A DNA stretch of 64,000 bases, from the NCBI GenBank assembly GCA_001465935.1, contig LNKV01000020.1, positions 317,252-381,251 of the forward strand. The letters run 5' to 3'. The position numbers and the translations under genes were made by a program. The first letter of the stretch is position 1. Every line of letters begins with the position of its first letter. Below, piece by piece: positions 45,501-55,422 of the stretch. Below the pieces are notes generated by a model, which saw only the letters and a program-made list of their open reading frames with translations, did no database searches and was not told the DNA's origin. Origin of the DNA: Clarireedia homoeocarpa (lineage: Eukaryota; Ascomycota; Leotiomycetes; Helotiales; Rutstroemiaceae).

Positions 45501-45684
45501 ACAGCTGCCATACGCGCCTGCCCTGGCCTGGCATAGGCCCGAAGACGACGCTGTCGCAGATGCGGATAAGCTGGCCGGTGATGAAGTACTGTTGCACGGC
45601 CTGGGCGAGGGCGATGATCAAAGCCAGGACGGCAACGATGAGGGCCGTGACCGAGGCGATTGTGGAGGGGTCCCAGCCGGTCAT
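42595..45684 (-). CDS. membrane-anchored hypothetical protein, 1029 aa, single exon
   Basis: This is a single exon without stops and is GC-richer than its flanks. I recall similar uncharacterised proteins in many Pezizomycotina, with a strongly conserved N-terminus. Here residues 9-32 form a transmembrane helix (TIASVTALIVAVLALIIALAQ), followed by QQYFITGQLIRICDSVVFG and a region with QFRFRVLYSIPQISL. A Ser/Lys/Arg-rich basic stretch (about residues 180-240) and a Gly-rich middle follow. A long Pro-, Glu- and Lys-rich coiled-coil-like part (about 560-790) is next. The C-terminal domain (about 800-1029) is Cys/Tyr-rich and then helical, ending in QVHLV. I placed the start at Met 45684; the frame is open to 45810 but the extension is not conserved-looking. 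No enzyme motifs seen. It sits between two HET fragments on the same strand. Confidence 0.75.
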   Translation of the reverse strand: MTGWDPSTIASVTALIVAVLALIIALAQAVQQYFITGQLIRICDSVVFGPMPGQGRRVWQLSQFRFRVLYSIPQISLRAGLWPSDSGLVKSYAIGRHPLPRLAGGDGDVHDDPRSLVEMERWRKWKTQARAFPMRVTPWRREPSVEEEDYGHMQVIVGHPEVVPLTKRRRFFQRGRFSGSRLKRLFKRKLFFWSRWTRFFRRKLFSASWWSSLVTGRKARTSFTSSSIVSTVTSSSARSATETVDSRRVGEASWVSFCRAIEMSCGNSVRFDYVQYDADRCPSDLVSAPMQVSMRDIIIMGLMAGMGITSASFKEKSVSMQGAVGTITTSNHAVLGPILHFTPRNTDEDQVSVFGCNFGHRRGFVDGYWLVRTWGVCSVARRYFNWKSRRTVRRLDDRWIRDQEDSTWNPHDGSKGDGAPRSRNRKYASYRRAKNGWMGGSVGRYRGEKQAGSQQSKNPAAEGEETNRRGKEVIKISRAIPERRPQDGNWIILPPPPTEQVPRSAVNQQGHAKKLRQGANVSTNKEPKTHDAAHTAPGPPSSLSQEDATPEDRLRPPRPTRRATVEDASDHEGEFPSNGPMPEARNLPLGTEAVAKPDFKERLEKTTPTPPIISHQVAVESVTRSIEAKETVVSSAEEERLERTDVRDDKELSERVQTAKKLQATRAEKLRQIQHDKDIVEKSVKRGVIHSPHDEPAEQRTQLLLTNYTRNEKDASKEDEENKDEGGDKPTKEEQEAQERQSKRNQDRMQRDNERERRNQARQRSLRLDKVDLYWMSQMDVMRGYWATSWHKPHTTPVYSALSGCVTVVLEALLGFLGSEYIVYRSRSFYATATCMCRQSFSEDEDSYNYSYPAYAHNAQGGFIASGCYIGCRISSFSSRVMPVLELAHSYNWQVADIKRDQTEVEEQNVELMCIDSWLSYVGRLDEISEGPHRLLHQAPALVQLLMEEFEDDFENIDLSAKEGGLQDIQGLAANVMDFLTDEELTEAEQLYVLVALLRSVKVAQCVLSGSDTADLQDILEKDVQVHLV

Positions 45685-46017
45685 TTTCAAGCTATTGCTT
45701 TCCTTCGAATGTATACGTAATTTGCGATCAAAGTTGATGGGCTTACTAATCGAACAGGTACATAGGAGTAAGGATAACTTTCGAAAATCTGATACAGCGA
45801 CGACCGTCATGATATTTGTAACCTCAGCCCCTCAATTACAGAATATTTGGTGGCTTGGCTTACTTTTGCATATTAGAAAAGCTGAGTTCATGTAGGGCGT
45901 TTATTTATAAGCTTCTGTACTTGAAATAAATCCCTCATTTTGTGAAAGGGTAACAATGAAGGGCTGAGATTTAAAAGATTAATCACTTGAGGATATAGAG
46001 AAGTAGAAATGTCGGGA
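45685..46017. other. AT-rich spacer between the 1029-aa gene and the HET N-terminal fragment
   Basis: 333 bases with no gene. It must contain the promoter of the 42595-45684 gene. I found no obvious target duplication or inverted repeat that pairs with the hairpin on the other side (42427-42487). Confidence 0.45.
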
Positions 46018-46676
46018 TTATCGGAACATCAATTGTACAATCCCTAAAACGCGATATACATTGATTAATGCAGATAGCATCAATCCAGATAGGTACTTCG
46101 CAGTCCATAGTGCAAAGGCGCCGAGAGCTTTTTTGAGATTTCTCGTCAATGGAAAAGACTGGCCATTGAGAAGAATAGGGGTAACATCTTTAGGATCTCC
46201 CCAAGTGTACGAAAGTGCTTTATACACTGGTTTCACATCTAGTGTAGTTATGAAAAGCTGGAATTTTATCTCTTCGTCTGATGTGTTCTGAGGTGATATT
46301 CTAACTAGACGTATTTCTCTCTTGGTGTGGTCAAGCTTTGTGTAGATTTTTCCATGTACATCATCAATGATCATATTCTTTCCTTCCTGCGAAGCTGACG
46401 GCAATCTCAGAGATTCAATGAGCTCAGTGTCGTCATCATCTTCGGTGTCGTCGTCATCTTCAGTATCGTCGTCATCTTGGTCCAGAAGTTTGCCCATCAA
46501 CGAAAGAACACTTTTGCTAAGGCTTTCGAACACATCGTATGGAACTGGTCTAGCAGGCGAATGCGATACGCTGTATCTTAGCAGTTGATCAATATCACTA
46601 GTGATATTCCGTGCGTGACCATGAATCCCATTCGCGGTTTGGCCCACTGTAGGCCACTTATTGTCTTCGTCTGCCA
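46018..46676 (-). pseudogene. HET-domain protein, N-terminal fragment broken inside the domain
   Basis: From Met 46676 the frame runs through a 120-residue leader containing a triple acidic repeat (DDDDTE x3, about 46425-46475). It then enters a HET domain: IRLVRISP, YKALSYTWGDP (first HET motif), and NLKKAL. Just before the second HET motif the frame slips by one base near 46085-46090; the expected WIDAICINQ is present in the neighbouring frame (about 46055-46083). The protein therefore ends in about 20 unrelated residues. No continuation of the domain is found downstream. HET proteins trigger cell death upon recognition of non-self in hyphal fusion; this copy cannot make a full domain. Confidence 0.78.
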
Positions 46677-47582
46677 TATTTGACCTTCTCAAATATGATG
46701 TCCAAGTGAAAAATCACAGAATATTGAAGTAAACAGCCTGCCGAAGTTATGACCGTCACATATGAATCTCCTTCTACTCTGCTCAAATCGTGAGGGGGGC
46801 GCGGGGGTAAGAAGTAATTCACAGCTGGACGCCTTTTCCGACGTCAGCATTCATCATGTCCAACCAAAAGTGTACAAGGGTTGTTACCCCAGGTTCGAGA
46901 ATCGACAATCACTGTATACTGTAACTTTGTAAGCATCTATCCAATAGCATTAATAGCTCGACTTCGATTAGCCTCATTCTGGTCTACCGGGCGAGCCCTT
47001 ACTAAACGGACAAGGTCGGTCTATTGCGAAAGACTAGAGCAGTGTAAGCAGAGTACCATTTACTCATATCCTAAATTTGGCAGCTTTTGCATGAGAGCTC
47101 CCAGTGGCCTGCGTTAGCTATGGAGCATAGCTTCCCTATCCGGAGGATGAAATGATATCCGTTCTTGGGCGCTTTTGCCTGAATACAAACGAATATTGCT
47201 GTCGAGGACTGCGTTAATCCGATGAGGCAAGATCACGTCAGTTATGGTATATGTCACAATCCTCTACCAACCATTGAGATCTTTCGAGGCCACTCACTCA
47301 ATGCTAGACAACTTTAGTGGGTGAATTTGTAGGACGAAAGAAACATTTTCATCGATGAAATTTTGAGGTTCCAAGTCGATTTCACGCCCTGCGTTCCACA
47401 AAACTACAAAAACCGCCGACCGTAGCCCTAATCATTTCACAAACGCAAATGAAAAGTTTCAATCACCAAAGGTGAATGCTGTTAAGTCTCTTTAATGTTC
47501 TTATGCAAAATGAGATAAAAGTGGAAAAGGGGCCTGTCTAGTCATTAGACAAAAGCAAAATAAATGTCCTCAGGAGTTAGAA
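46677..47582. other. intergenic, nothing recognised
   Basis: About 900 bases between the HET fragment and the tRNA gene. A frame at 46881-47117 (+) has no features. No repeat stands out. Confidence 0.5.
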
Positions 47583-47656
47583 CTCCCTCGGGTGGGCTCG
47601 AACCACCAACCTCTCGATTAACAGTCGAACGCGCTAGCCAATTGCGCCACGAGGGA
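47583..47656 (-). tRNA. tRNA-Asn (GTT), no intron
   Basis: Read on the minus strand the 74-nt sequence folds as a standard cloverleaf. The 7-bp acceptor stem is TCCCTCG/CGAGGGA with discriminator G73, and the D-arm starts GGCGC with TTGG in the loop. The anticodon arm has GTT in CTGTTAATC, and the T-arm has GGTTCGAGCC. Box A (TGGCGCAATTGG) and box B (GGTTCGAGCCC) are intact. No CCA is encoded, as expected in eukaryotes. Confidence 0.95.
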
Positions 47657-48285
47657 CGAAGCGAATGCTTGTTTGCTGTTGAAGAAAATCGTCCTTAATA
47701 TAGTATATACATTATTAGTCTGGAGTAAAAAAAAAAAAAAAAAAAAAAGGATGTACACCGAGGGAAAACTCAGATCGAAGTATATAAATTTTGACCCCTA
47801 AGGCGATCGAATCAACGAACGAACATCTACCGGTTCTTAAAGACGACTTGTAGAACTCGTTCTTTCACGGCTTCAGCAGAGATATATCGTACAAAGAATG
47901 TATTTTGCTGGAAACACACGAGAAGGTTTCACTTCACGTGGTTTTGTATATTGGACGGCGACTCTTCGATAATACCAAATTGGAGCAGAGCATCAACATA
48001 ATCTTGTACGACATTGAAAAGCAAACTTCACGGACACATAATATAACAAACTTTAAGAAACAAATATAAACACTGAGTAAAAGAGCGATAGAGTTCCGAA
48101 TATATCTACAAGAAAAAATATATACAGTTTGAAAGATGAGAAAGAAAGATCGTCGCAATTTGTGCGGCAGCAATGCCCAACTTGTCTTCTTCGGAAGGAA
48201 GTTATTTGCTCACCGACGACGATCATTAAAAATCATCAACTATTTCTAATCGCAGTAAATCTAAAGTCCCTATTTAATTAACAAT
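47657..48285. other. intergenic with poly-A tract
   Basis: This lies upstream of the tRNA gene on the minus strand. A run of 22 A at 47727-47748 (T-run on the minus strand) is the only notable feature. It lies upstream of the tRNA, so it is not the Pol III terminator. No gene seen. Confidence 0.5.
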
Positions 48286-49835
48286 CTACAGAGAGCAAGA
48301 AACCCCACCAGATGAAGGGACGTTCAAGCAAGATGAAGAGGTCTTTCCGCCGGTGACGGAGACACCAGTCCAGGTCCACTGTATTATCGAAGTCAGCTCT
48401 GGTCATTCTAGATCAGAATCCTGTATGAAAACTTACGTCTGTGCAGCTACCACTTCCACACTCAATTGCGATGTTGGTAGCACCGGACTCAACGGTTCCA
48501 GTAACATTTTGAAGGATGAATTTACTAATGGTCACACCGTTTGTTGGTTTACCGCCGTTTCCATTGTATGATTGGTTGACGACGATACCGTAGTCGGTGA
48601 TACCGGAGAGGGTAATGTCTTTGTAGGTAATGCCGGAGACGGTTCCTGTGTCGCCGGAGATAGTCTTGATGCGGACACCTAGGGATGTTTTAGCATTTAA
48701 GCACTTTGATGACTGGGGGAGTCGAACCATTCTGGGAATTCTTAATCTCACTGTTGTAGAAAAGGACAGTCTCAACTGTGTTATCGCTTCTACCTCCAAC
48801 GGATCCAATGGAGAGACCATGGCCACCTGAGCAAACACCGTTCTCGAATGTGATGCTCTGGGAACGAATCGTTAGCATTGATCTTGACTGAAATGGCGCA
48901 GTAAGCTTACAGTTCCAGAGTTGATAGCTACACAATCATCTTGGTTGTAGACATTGGCACCAGTGATCGTGATACCAGAGCTAGATCCGATATCAAAGCC
49001 ATCGGTATTGTGACCAAGGGCATCACCAGCTTCTGCATTGATAGTGACTCCGCTGATGGTCAAATTGGTAGCGGAGCTGATACTGAAAACCTGAACAGGC
49101 GGGTTGTAGATGTAAAGGTTCTCAATCTTTGACGAGATCATGCCGTGAGCGTAGAAAAACTTTGGCTTCGTCTTTCCTCCGTTCGAACCTTCTCCATCCC
49201 AGTACTTGCCTCCTAGACCATCGAGGTAGGCGCCAGTGGTTTGTGTAACAGTGATGTCCGTTCCGGACACAGACACCAAGGGACCGGCCCACTCTTCGTA
49301 ACCGAAGCTAGTGTTGCCCTCGAAGATGACCTAGTCAAATGCTTAGTATTCATTCGTAGGTGATAGTTCTTTATTCATGATAATCGGCATTAGACAAAGC
49401 TGGTTCCTACTGAACCAAGCAACCCCTGAAATTTTGGCTATTCCAACTTACTGTGGTTCCTTTATTGAGACCAGTTAAGTCAAGGGTAGTACCAGAGGGG
49501 ACAGCCCTAAGAGCGGTGATTAGCGATAAGTTCCAGTGGGAGAAGGTTGGATAGGAATTGGGTGTTTGGTTATGTTAGAGACAAGGGGTATGCCGAGACC
49601 AGTGAATAGGAAGACTTCGGAGACTTGAGAGAGCTTACAGTGCCGACAAAATGATAGTAGAGCAAGAAGTCTTCGACTTGCTAGCGGAGGAAGCCCCTCC
49701 AGAGCCTGAGAAGGTACAAGTAGTAGCTCTCTCCTCAAGGTTAGGAGCCGCAGTGGGAGCTGGTGCTGGTGCGGGAGCAGCCGCGACTAGCGAGGACAGA
49801 GCACCCAAAAGAAGGAGGGCAGAAAGCTTAGCCAT
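48286..49835 (-). CDS. secreted endopolygalacturonase (GH28), 378 aa, 6 exons
   Basis: Cleaves alpha-1,4-galacturonan in plant pectin, outside the cell. Minus-strand exons are 49639-49835, 49452-49506, 48911-49330, 48728-48857, 48437-48678 and 48286-48378; all joins keep frame. Signal peptide MAKLSALLLLGALSSLVAA, then an Ala/Pro-rich propeptide likely cut after the basic/acidic LEER. The mature protein is a right-handed beta-helix with all GH28 signatures: NTDGFDIG, QDDCVAIN (paired catalytic Asp), GGHGLSIGS with the catalytic-site His, and RIKT. Six or more Cys are in family positions. Length matches fungal endo- rather than exo-enzymes. In relatives such genes are induced by galacturonate and released from carbon repression; no motif was verified here. 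Frame and splice sites are intact, so the enzyme is expected to be active and supports a plant-associated lifestyle. Confidence 0.96.
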
Positions 49836-50151
49836 TATTACGAAGGCTGAAAACAAGTAAAAAGATGAACAGATGAATGCTGTGTAATGTCTTGGCTATG
49901 AAGGCGCCGACTTGACATCTTAATATAGTTTCTTGACTGCTGCTCGGCAGTGACATCGCCCCTTTCGGAGACACTCTAAGTGCTGGAAGAATATTGATTG
50001 TGAATGATGGTTCCAATTTGGTAGGGGTATCAGAAAGACGGAAGATTTCTAGATTGTTCAAGGTAGGTGTCCGTGAAATGTGAGGGTCGTATTACCACAC
50101 TTTCCCCATTTCACTCGGAGAGTTTCTAGATTGTTGGCAGCATGGTCCACT

Positions 50152-50216
50152 GCCCACATCAACAGCCCACATCAACAGCCCAAATCAACAGCCCAAATCA
50201 ACAGCCCGAATCAACG
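50152..50216. repeat. minisatellite, 13-bp unit x 5
   Basis: Five tandem copies of GCCCACATCAACA with variants (ACA to AAA, CGA) and a last, slightly diverged unit. No spacers of constant different sequence, so not a CRISPR-like array. Located in the polygalacturonase upstream region about 320-380 bases from the start codon. Confidence 0.85.
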
Positions 50217-50373
50217 GCCTTCCGCAAATAGATCGCGCTCCCCGAGTAGAATAGGAGACACGGTGAACAGTAAGAGGAGAACAATTCTTCCGTATCATAT
50301 CTCGTGAACATATTCACGTTCCTCTCCCATGTCGATGCGAGACCCACTTTCTCGTATCACAATCAGCGCATGT

Positions 50374-50424
50374 AAAAGTGACGCCATTCCTAGAGAAGTG
50401 ACAATGTGGACTTATATTTGGGTT
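50374..50424. repeat. second copy of the 52-bp dispersed repeat (see 7917-7968)
   Basis: Same orientation as the first copy: AAAAGTGACGCCATTCCTAG and GAGAAGTGACAAT are shared with few substitutions, followed by CTTATATTTGG. The sequences diverge immediately after this block. Confidence 0.6.
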
Positions 50425-51270
50425 TACAGCGCAAGTACGTGTTATAGGTCAATTCGAGGTCGGTACTTTGAAGGTTCCCCGGATTTCTGGAAGACTAAGT
50501 AGATGAACGCGTAACGATACCCCCCTCATTTCCTTCTTGGCGTTTATAGTCTAAGTAACAACGACCTCTTTGATTGGATTTCCCCACAGCACTAAGTATA
50601 CAGTACGGTGCCGGTTGCAACTTCGGGAATTTTCAGGTACCCAGAAGTTTGCATGTCAATATCTCTTGTTCATGCTTGGCACAGTAGATCTAAACCGTGA
50701 AGTTTGTAGTTCCCGTCCAATGGTCGCCTTGGCTTCGCTTGGCTTGCTATATATATGTCTAGAAGATTGAGTATAATGCTACCACCGGCTTTATCGTCCA
50801 AATTGAAAATATTGCGCGAAATCGTCAATGGGACATACAGCAGATGTGAGGAAGAACTAGCCATGGTATTCTCGAATGTACCGAAGTTGGTGGATGTGGA
50901 TCCGTCTGTCGCAGGGATAACATTTCCTCCAAGCAGCAGCGAGGATTTCGGTCCCATTGTTTAATACCCTGCAACCTAAACCATACTCCTAGGTTAAGAT
51001 CGTTTCATGGCACAATCTAGAACGTGAATAAATACCGCATTCGGGGATGTGCCTGGAATGCGGAAGTCGTGTGTATAGTCGTACATGGTGATACAATAGA
51101 ACCATTTACCGGGTATCACTTTGTTTTTCTTGGGTCGACTTTTTCTTGCAAACCATGTGTCGTTCGATGCAGCAAGAGCAAGCCTCATTCGTCAGTGGCT
51201 CTGTCTTTGCATCAGCTGTCTTCTCGAAAGTAAATCATGAGGTGATGAGGTACCTCCTGCCGCTCTACTC

Positions 51271-51346
51271 TCCCCTCCCATGAACAAAGGTTAAATTTTT
51301 GTGCGTCTTGCCGCCTAAAAATTTAACCTTTGTTCATGGGAGGGGA
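51271..51346. repeat. perfect 30-bp inverted repeat with 16-nt loop
   Basis: Arms 51271-51300 and 51317-51346 are exact reverse complements (starting TCCCCTCCCATGAACAAAGG). There are no mismatches over 30 bp, which is unusual in a region where other repeats carry C/T changes, so it should be a young or conserved structure. No flanking target duplication is evident. Confidence 0.9.
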
Positions 51347-51431
51347 TAGTAGGACATGAATAATTCAAGGACAGCATCTTTCCACCAGTCGGTCTGTTGC
51401 ACTTGCCTGCTCCAGCAAACTCGATCGAAGG

Positions 51432-51482
51432 ACTTTTACGGGACCAGATTACTGGGGGGCGGCAATCTGGTCGCGTAAAAGT
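51432..51482. repeat. 19-bp inverted repeat with 13-nt loop
   Basis: Arms ACTTTTACGGGACCAGATT (51432-51450) and its complement at 51464-51482, one mismatch; G-rich loop. Lies 85 bp from the perfect hairpin. Confidence 0.8.
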
Positions 51483-51549
51483 GTGTCCCCCCACCTAAAG
51501 TACTTACCTACTCCCCCTTTGTTAGTTAGCTGTAAGTAGAAGGAAGTCC

Positions 51550-51682
51550 AGTCTGCCTCCACGGCAGTGGCCCTCGGAGAGCCAGCGGAGCGTCATCCAC
51601 TTTTCTTCCATATATCTATCTGTATATATGTATATATAACGCTCTACTAGCTCTCCGAGAGCTACTACCGTGAGAGCAGACT
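51550..51682. mobile_element. 133-bp MITE with 43-bp terminal inverted repeats
   Basis: Arms 51550-51592 and 51640-51682 begin AGTCTGC. They differ only by C-to-T or G-to-A type changes (for example CACGGCAGTGG versus CACGGTAGTAG), plus a swapped CT/TC. The centre is a short TA-repeat (TATATATGTATATATA). A partial copy lies at 123-167. The transition-only divergence between arms fits RIP on a duplicated sequence. Confidence 0.75.
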
Positions 51683-52383
51683 ATTCTCACTGTGCCTGGA
51701 AAAGGGTAAGGGGTCAGTCACATGAGGCTATAACAATCACATGATCATCCATCATCCTTCTAAGAAACAGGAAACCTATAGGATTTTCTTGTACAGACAG
51801 AATAACCTCACTTGTATCAAGGTCTATATATTTAACATCAAGCTTCTACATACAAAAAGAATAAAATTAAACCTCCAAGCACACAAGCATATTAAACTTT
51901 CTTATCAAGATAGATAGAACATCAATGTAACGGACAACTTCATGAATAGGAAGGCAGCCTGATCATGAGAAGGAAGTTAAGTTCTACAGAGTAGGAACCA
52001 CAGCCCTGATAACAATGTCGAGCAGGTAATCGGACACTCAAATGATTACGGTACCCTAGACTGGACCCTCTAGGACAGCCATCTACAGCTAGGTTTTTTT
52101 CCATGTTGAGTAGGAAAATTAGGAGAGGTACATTTTCTCGGGTTTGATTCTATCTCTGAATAGGAAAGGGAACTTGTAGTCAGGAAAAGGCACGAGACTA
52201 TCAGGCTCGGAAAGCACATCACCCGCAAGCTACCTGCTAGTGAACAGCTGAACTCCGAATTTGAACCCTCAAAATAAGATGCGAATCATTTAGATTGCTG
52301 AGTGGAAAGCTGTCTAATCTATGTACTTATCATTTAACCATAAACCATGCAAAGAAAAGTTCAGGAATATCAACTGCGCAAAT

Positions 52384-54070
52384 CTATTTAGCCACACCAT
52401 TCCCCTTCACCACCGCCACCTCACCCACCCCCTCTCCCTTCCCATCCACCACAACACCATTAACTTTCTCTAACGCTCCCTTCCCATCCCTAACCTCCTC
52501 CGTAGTTCTAATCAAAATTTCAAAAGCCTTCTTCAAAAACCTCTCCTCCGTCTTTGGATTCGCACTCACAACCCGAATTGCATACGTCCCATTAACCACA
52601 CCACTTGTAAGATATATCTCGCCCCTCTTATTAATCAACTCATAAACCTCCTTCGTCAGTGCATTCTGCTGTTCCTTGCCCTCCCCCTCCCTCGGAACAA
52701 GATTGAACACCGTAAGCGCGAAATTCGGCCCGGTGATTATATTAAACAGATCTTTCCTCGATTTAATCAAATCAGCAAAATACTCGCCAAGTTTTACATG
52801 ACGACGAATGTGTTCTTGTAAGCCTTCGACGCCGTAGCTGCGGAAGACGAACCAGATTTTCAGACTGCGGAAACGGCGGCCGAGCGGGATTTGCCAGTCG
52901 CGGTAATCGGTTACGAGGCCGCTTTCGGAGAATTCGTTGCGCAGGTAGCTGGGGGTTATAGAGAGGGCATCAATGAGGTCTTTGCGTTTTTTAACATACA
53001 GACATGAAGCGTCGAAGTTGGTGAGAAGCCATTTGTGCATGTTCATGTCGAAGGAGTGGAAGTGCTGGAAGTGAGAGGTCAGGTGGTGGTATTCGGGACA
53101 GACGAGAGCCGCGCCGGCATAGGCTGCGTCGACATGCACCCAGACTTCGCCGGGGTGATCTGGTGGTGCAAATTTTGAGAGGACGTCGGCGATGGAACCG
53201 AAATCATCGACAGCGCATGTAGCGGTGGTTCCTAGGGTGGTAGTGAGGTAGAATGGTTCAAGACCTTGAGCTTTGCATTCTTCTAGGACTTTTTGCAACT
53301 CCTCGCCTGTCATGGCAAAGTCATCTTCGGCTCGGACGGGAACAGATCGGAATCTGACGCCGGCGATCTGTGCAGCTTTTTGAGTTGAGCTATGTGCCAG
53401 TACACTTCCTAGTGCGACAAGCTTGCTGCGTTTGTAAGCGATGGCGTCTTCGAGCGCATTGCCTGATAAGCTGGATGTGGTTTCGCGAAGGTACTTGTCT
53501 CGTGCTGCAACCATGACGGTTACGATTGCTTCGGAGGCTGATCCCTGAATGACACCCCCACCATGAGTGGTAGACAGAAAACACTCTGGGAGATTTAATA
53601 GTTTGGCCAGCCAATCTGTGACAACTGTTTCTAACTCTGTTACTGCTGGTGAACAGATCCAGTTGAATGCAGGAGCTGTGAAGGCCGCTGAGTACATCTC
53701 ACCAAGCATACCAACAAAGGTGGAGGATGCTGGGAAATAGGCCATGAAATTTGGTGATTGCCTATGTAGATCAGCACTTGAATATCAGATGGTGATACGA
53801 AAGGCTTACCAATGTGTCAGTCCGGGCATAATTTTCTCCTCGATGTCTTTTTGGATATCTGCCCATGGCTCGCCCTTTTGAGGGGGTCCGTCTGGAAGGA
53901 GTTTTTTCAGGTATCCGGGCTCAACATTAGAGACCACTCGACGATCTTCTATGTTTTCGTAGTAATTGATGACTACAACAGTTAGCCTGTAAGGTGATAG
54001 AAGGAACTTTTGAGAACTGACTCTCATCGATGGCAGATGTTGCCGCTTCTTTGAATTGTTTCGAGTCCAT
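52384..54070 (-). CDS. PLP-dependent aromatic-L-amino-acid decarboxylase (group II), 529 aa, 3 exons
   Basis: Cytosolic enzyme converting an aromatic amino acid to its amine plus CO2. Minus-strand exons are 54022-54070, 53810-53972 and 52384-53761; joins keep frame. Conserved features: NYYENIEDRRVVSNVEPGYL at the N-terminus; PNFMAYFPASSTFVGMLGE and the FNWICSPAVTELE substrate/cofactor segment; GGGVIQGSASEAI; the HVDAAYAG motif with the PLP-pairing Asp; and DMNMHKW with the Schiff-base Lys near residue 314. The R-F-R-S-L-K-I-W segment follows. The last 40 residues are a Val/Gly/Lys-rich tail not needed for catalysis. Substrate (Trp, Tyr or Dopa) cannot be decided by eye. Frame intact. It stands divergently from nothing obvious: the next gene starts 1.35 kb away. 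Confidence 0.94.
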
Positions 54071-55422
54071 GATTGTTGATTGAGGGAAATGAATGAATGT
54101 GCTGTAGTATGTACAATTGTGAAAGTAGAAACCAAGTGACCTTATATACAGTCTATCGACACCTCAAAATATTGTCGTCTCTTCAGGACAGCTTGTCGTC
54201 TCCTACTGACAATGATCCCCTTGCATGGATGTTTTCACAGGGCGTACGATATCATGTACATGTCGTCTGTCTCAAAAAATTACGATTCAAAATGGGTAAT
54301 AGTAATTAGTGTACAGGTTTAGTGGCGGGGTCCTGCGGAATGCGGTCCGCTTTTCGTCCAAAGTTTTCTTGCGCCGGAATCTTCCAACAGCAAGCGGCTC
54401 AAATAGAAAGCGTCGGAATATCTGTCATGGCCAATTGGCTCACGTGTGAATTTCCTCCTCCCATATTGTTCGGTGCCGAGCGCAATTATTCCTCAGACAA
54501 GTGCGGAATCCAGCGCTTAGGCGGATATTGGGGAGATGGAGGAGTTGAGTTAATACAATTGTAAACTCGTGCTACCGTAGAAACCCGCAGAACCGGTGCG
54601 AGTATGGCTGAATTGACGATTTGAAGAGAGAATGAGGGCAGACATTCCACATGTATAGTTTTCAACGAAAGGGATACAATGATTCAAGGCATGCCGCTTT
54701 GCGCCTCGAGTTGTAACATATACTCGACGTCGATGAGAGTAAGAAAAGAGAAGACGGCGGGTTATTTCTTATGCAAAGACTATTGTGGCTGACACGAGCC
54801 ACACGAGCTACACGAGCCACAGTGCCACAAAACCCTTACCTTCTGATTTGGGGACGTCGGTCTGACTAAGACGGCAGAGCGAAAGAAGCTTTCCATATCC
54901 AGACCTGGAATGATACCTCTGCTCGTACCCGTAAGAATTACCCTTTCTGGTACGCGATATAAGGTGTCACGAACACAGCCACTCCGTCTCACTGAAACGT
55001 TTCTGGGGTTATACCTGGTTCTCATTTCGTTTCTTTCGAAGGATTCTGCATTCTAGATTACCCATTCGTGCATAGCGTCTGCCTATGGTGATGATGATGA
55101 TAGCGCTGACGGTTGCCATGAGTTCATCCGTTCCCGTTTGACCCGCTACAGCACATAGCAATTAAGAGTTCCCCCCATGATAATGATTGGTATGGGTATT
55201 TCACAGCCTACCTACCGAGACGCCGACCGGTTCGATGGAGGGATGTACACGCGTATTACCAATATGCCTTGATGTATGACTTCAAGGGATATGCCTCTGT
55301 CTATGCTCTGAGACGGAGTGTCGACCGATATATAATGTGCGAAGAGTTGCTTCTTCTTTGTTGATTCAGCTCCATCGTCGTCCTGTCTTGCGCCCAATAT
55401 TATTTCCCCTGATTCTGTCACA
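54071..55422. other. intergenic, divergent promoters
   Basis: About 1.35 kb between the decarboxylase and the carboxylesterase. Frames at 54322-54564 (+), 54780-55025 (-) and 55212-55433 (-) have no recognisable domains. A short CACGAGC tandem (about 54794-54820) is the only repeat. Confidence 0.5.

Larger units (their letters stand above)
49836..52383. other. 2.5-kb gene-free region containing minisatellite, dispersed repeat and three inverted repeats
   Basis: No supported gene. The 5' part is the polygalacturonase promoter. Further right lie a 13-bp minisatellite (50152-50216), a 52-bp dispersed repeat (50374-50424) and hairpins at 51271-51346, 51432-51482 and 51550-51682, each listed separately. 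The rest (51.7-52.3 kb) is unremarkable AT-rich DNA. Confidence 0.6.

Noticed and set aside
50152..50216. Regular array of short repeats considered as CRISPR-like
   Set aside because: Units of 13 bp are directly adjacent with no spacers, in a eukaryotic contig; it is a minisatellite.
54780..55025. 81-codon minus frame with CGSCSSCGSC ending
   Set aside because: The Cys/Ser-rich end comes from a short CACGAGC-like tandem repeat; no conserved features and no codon support.
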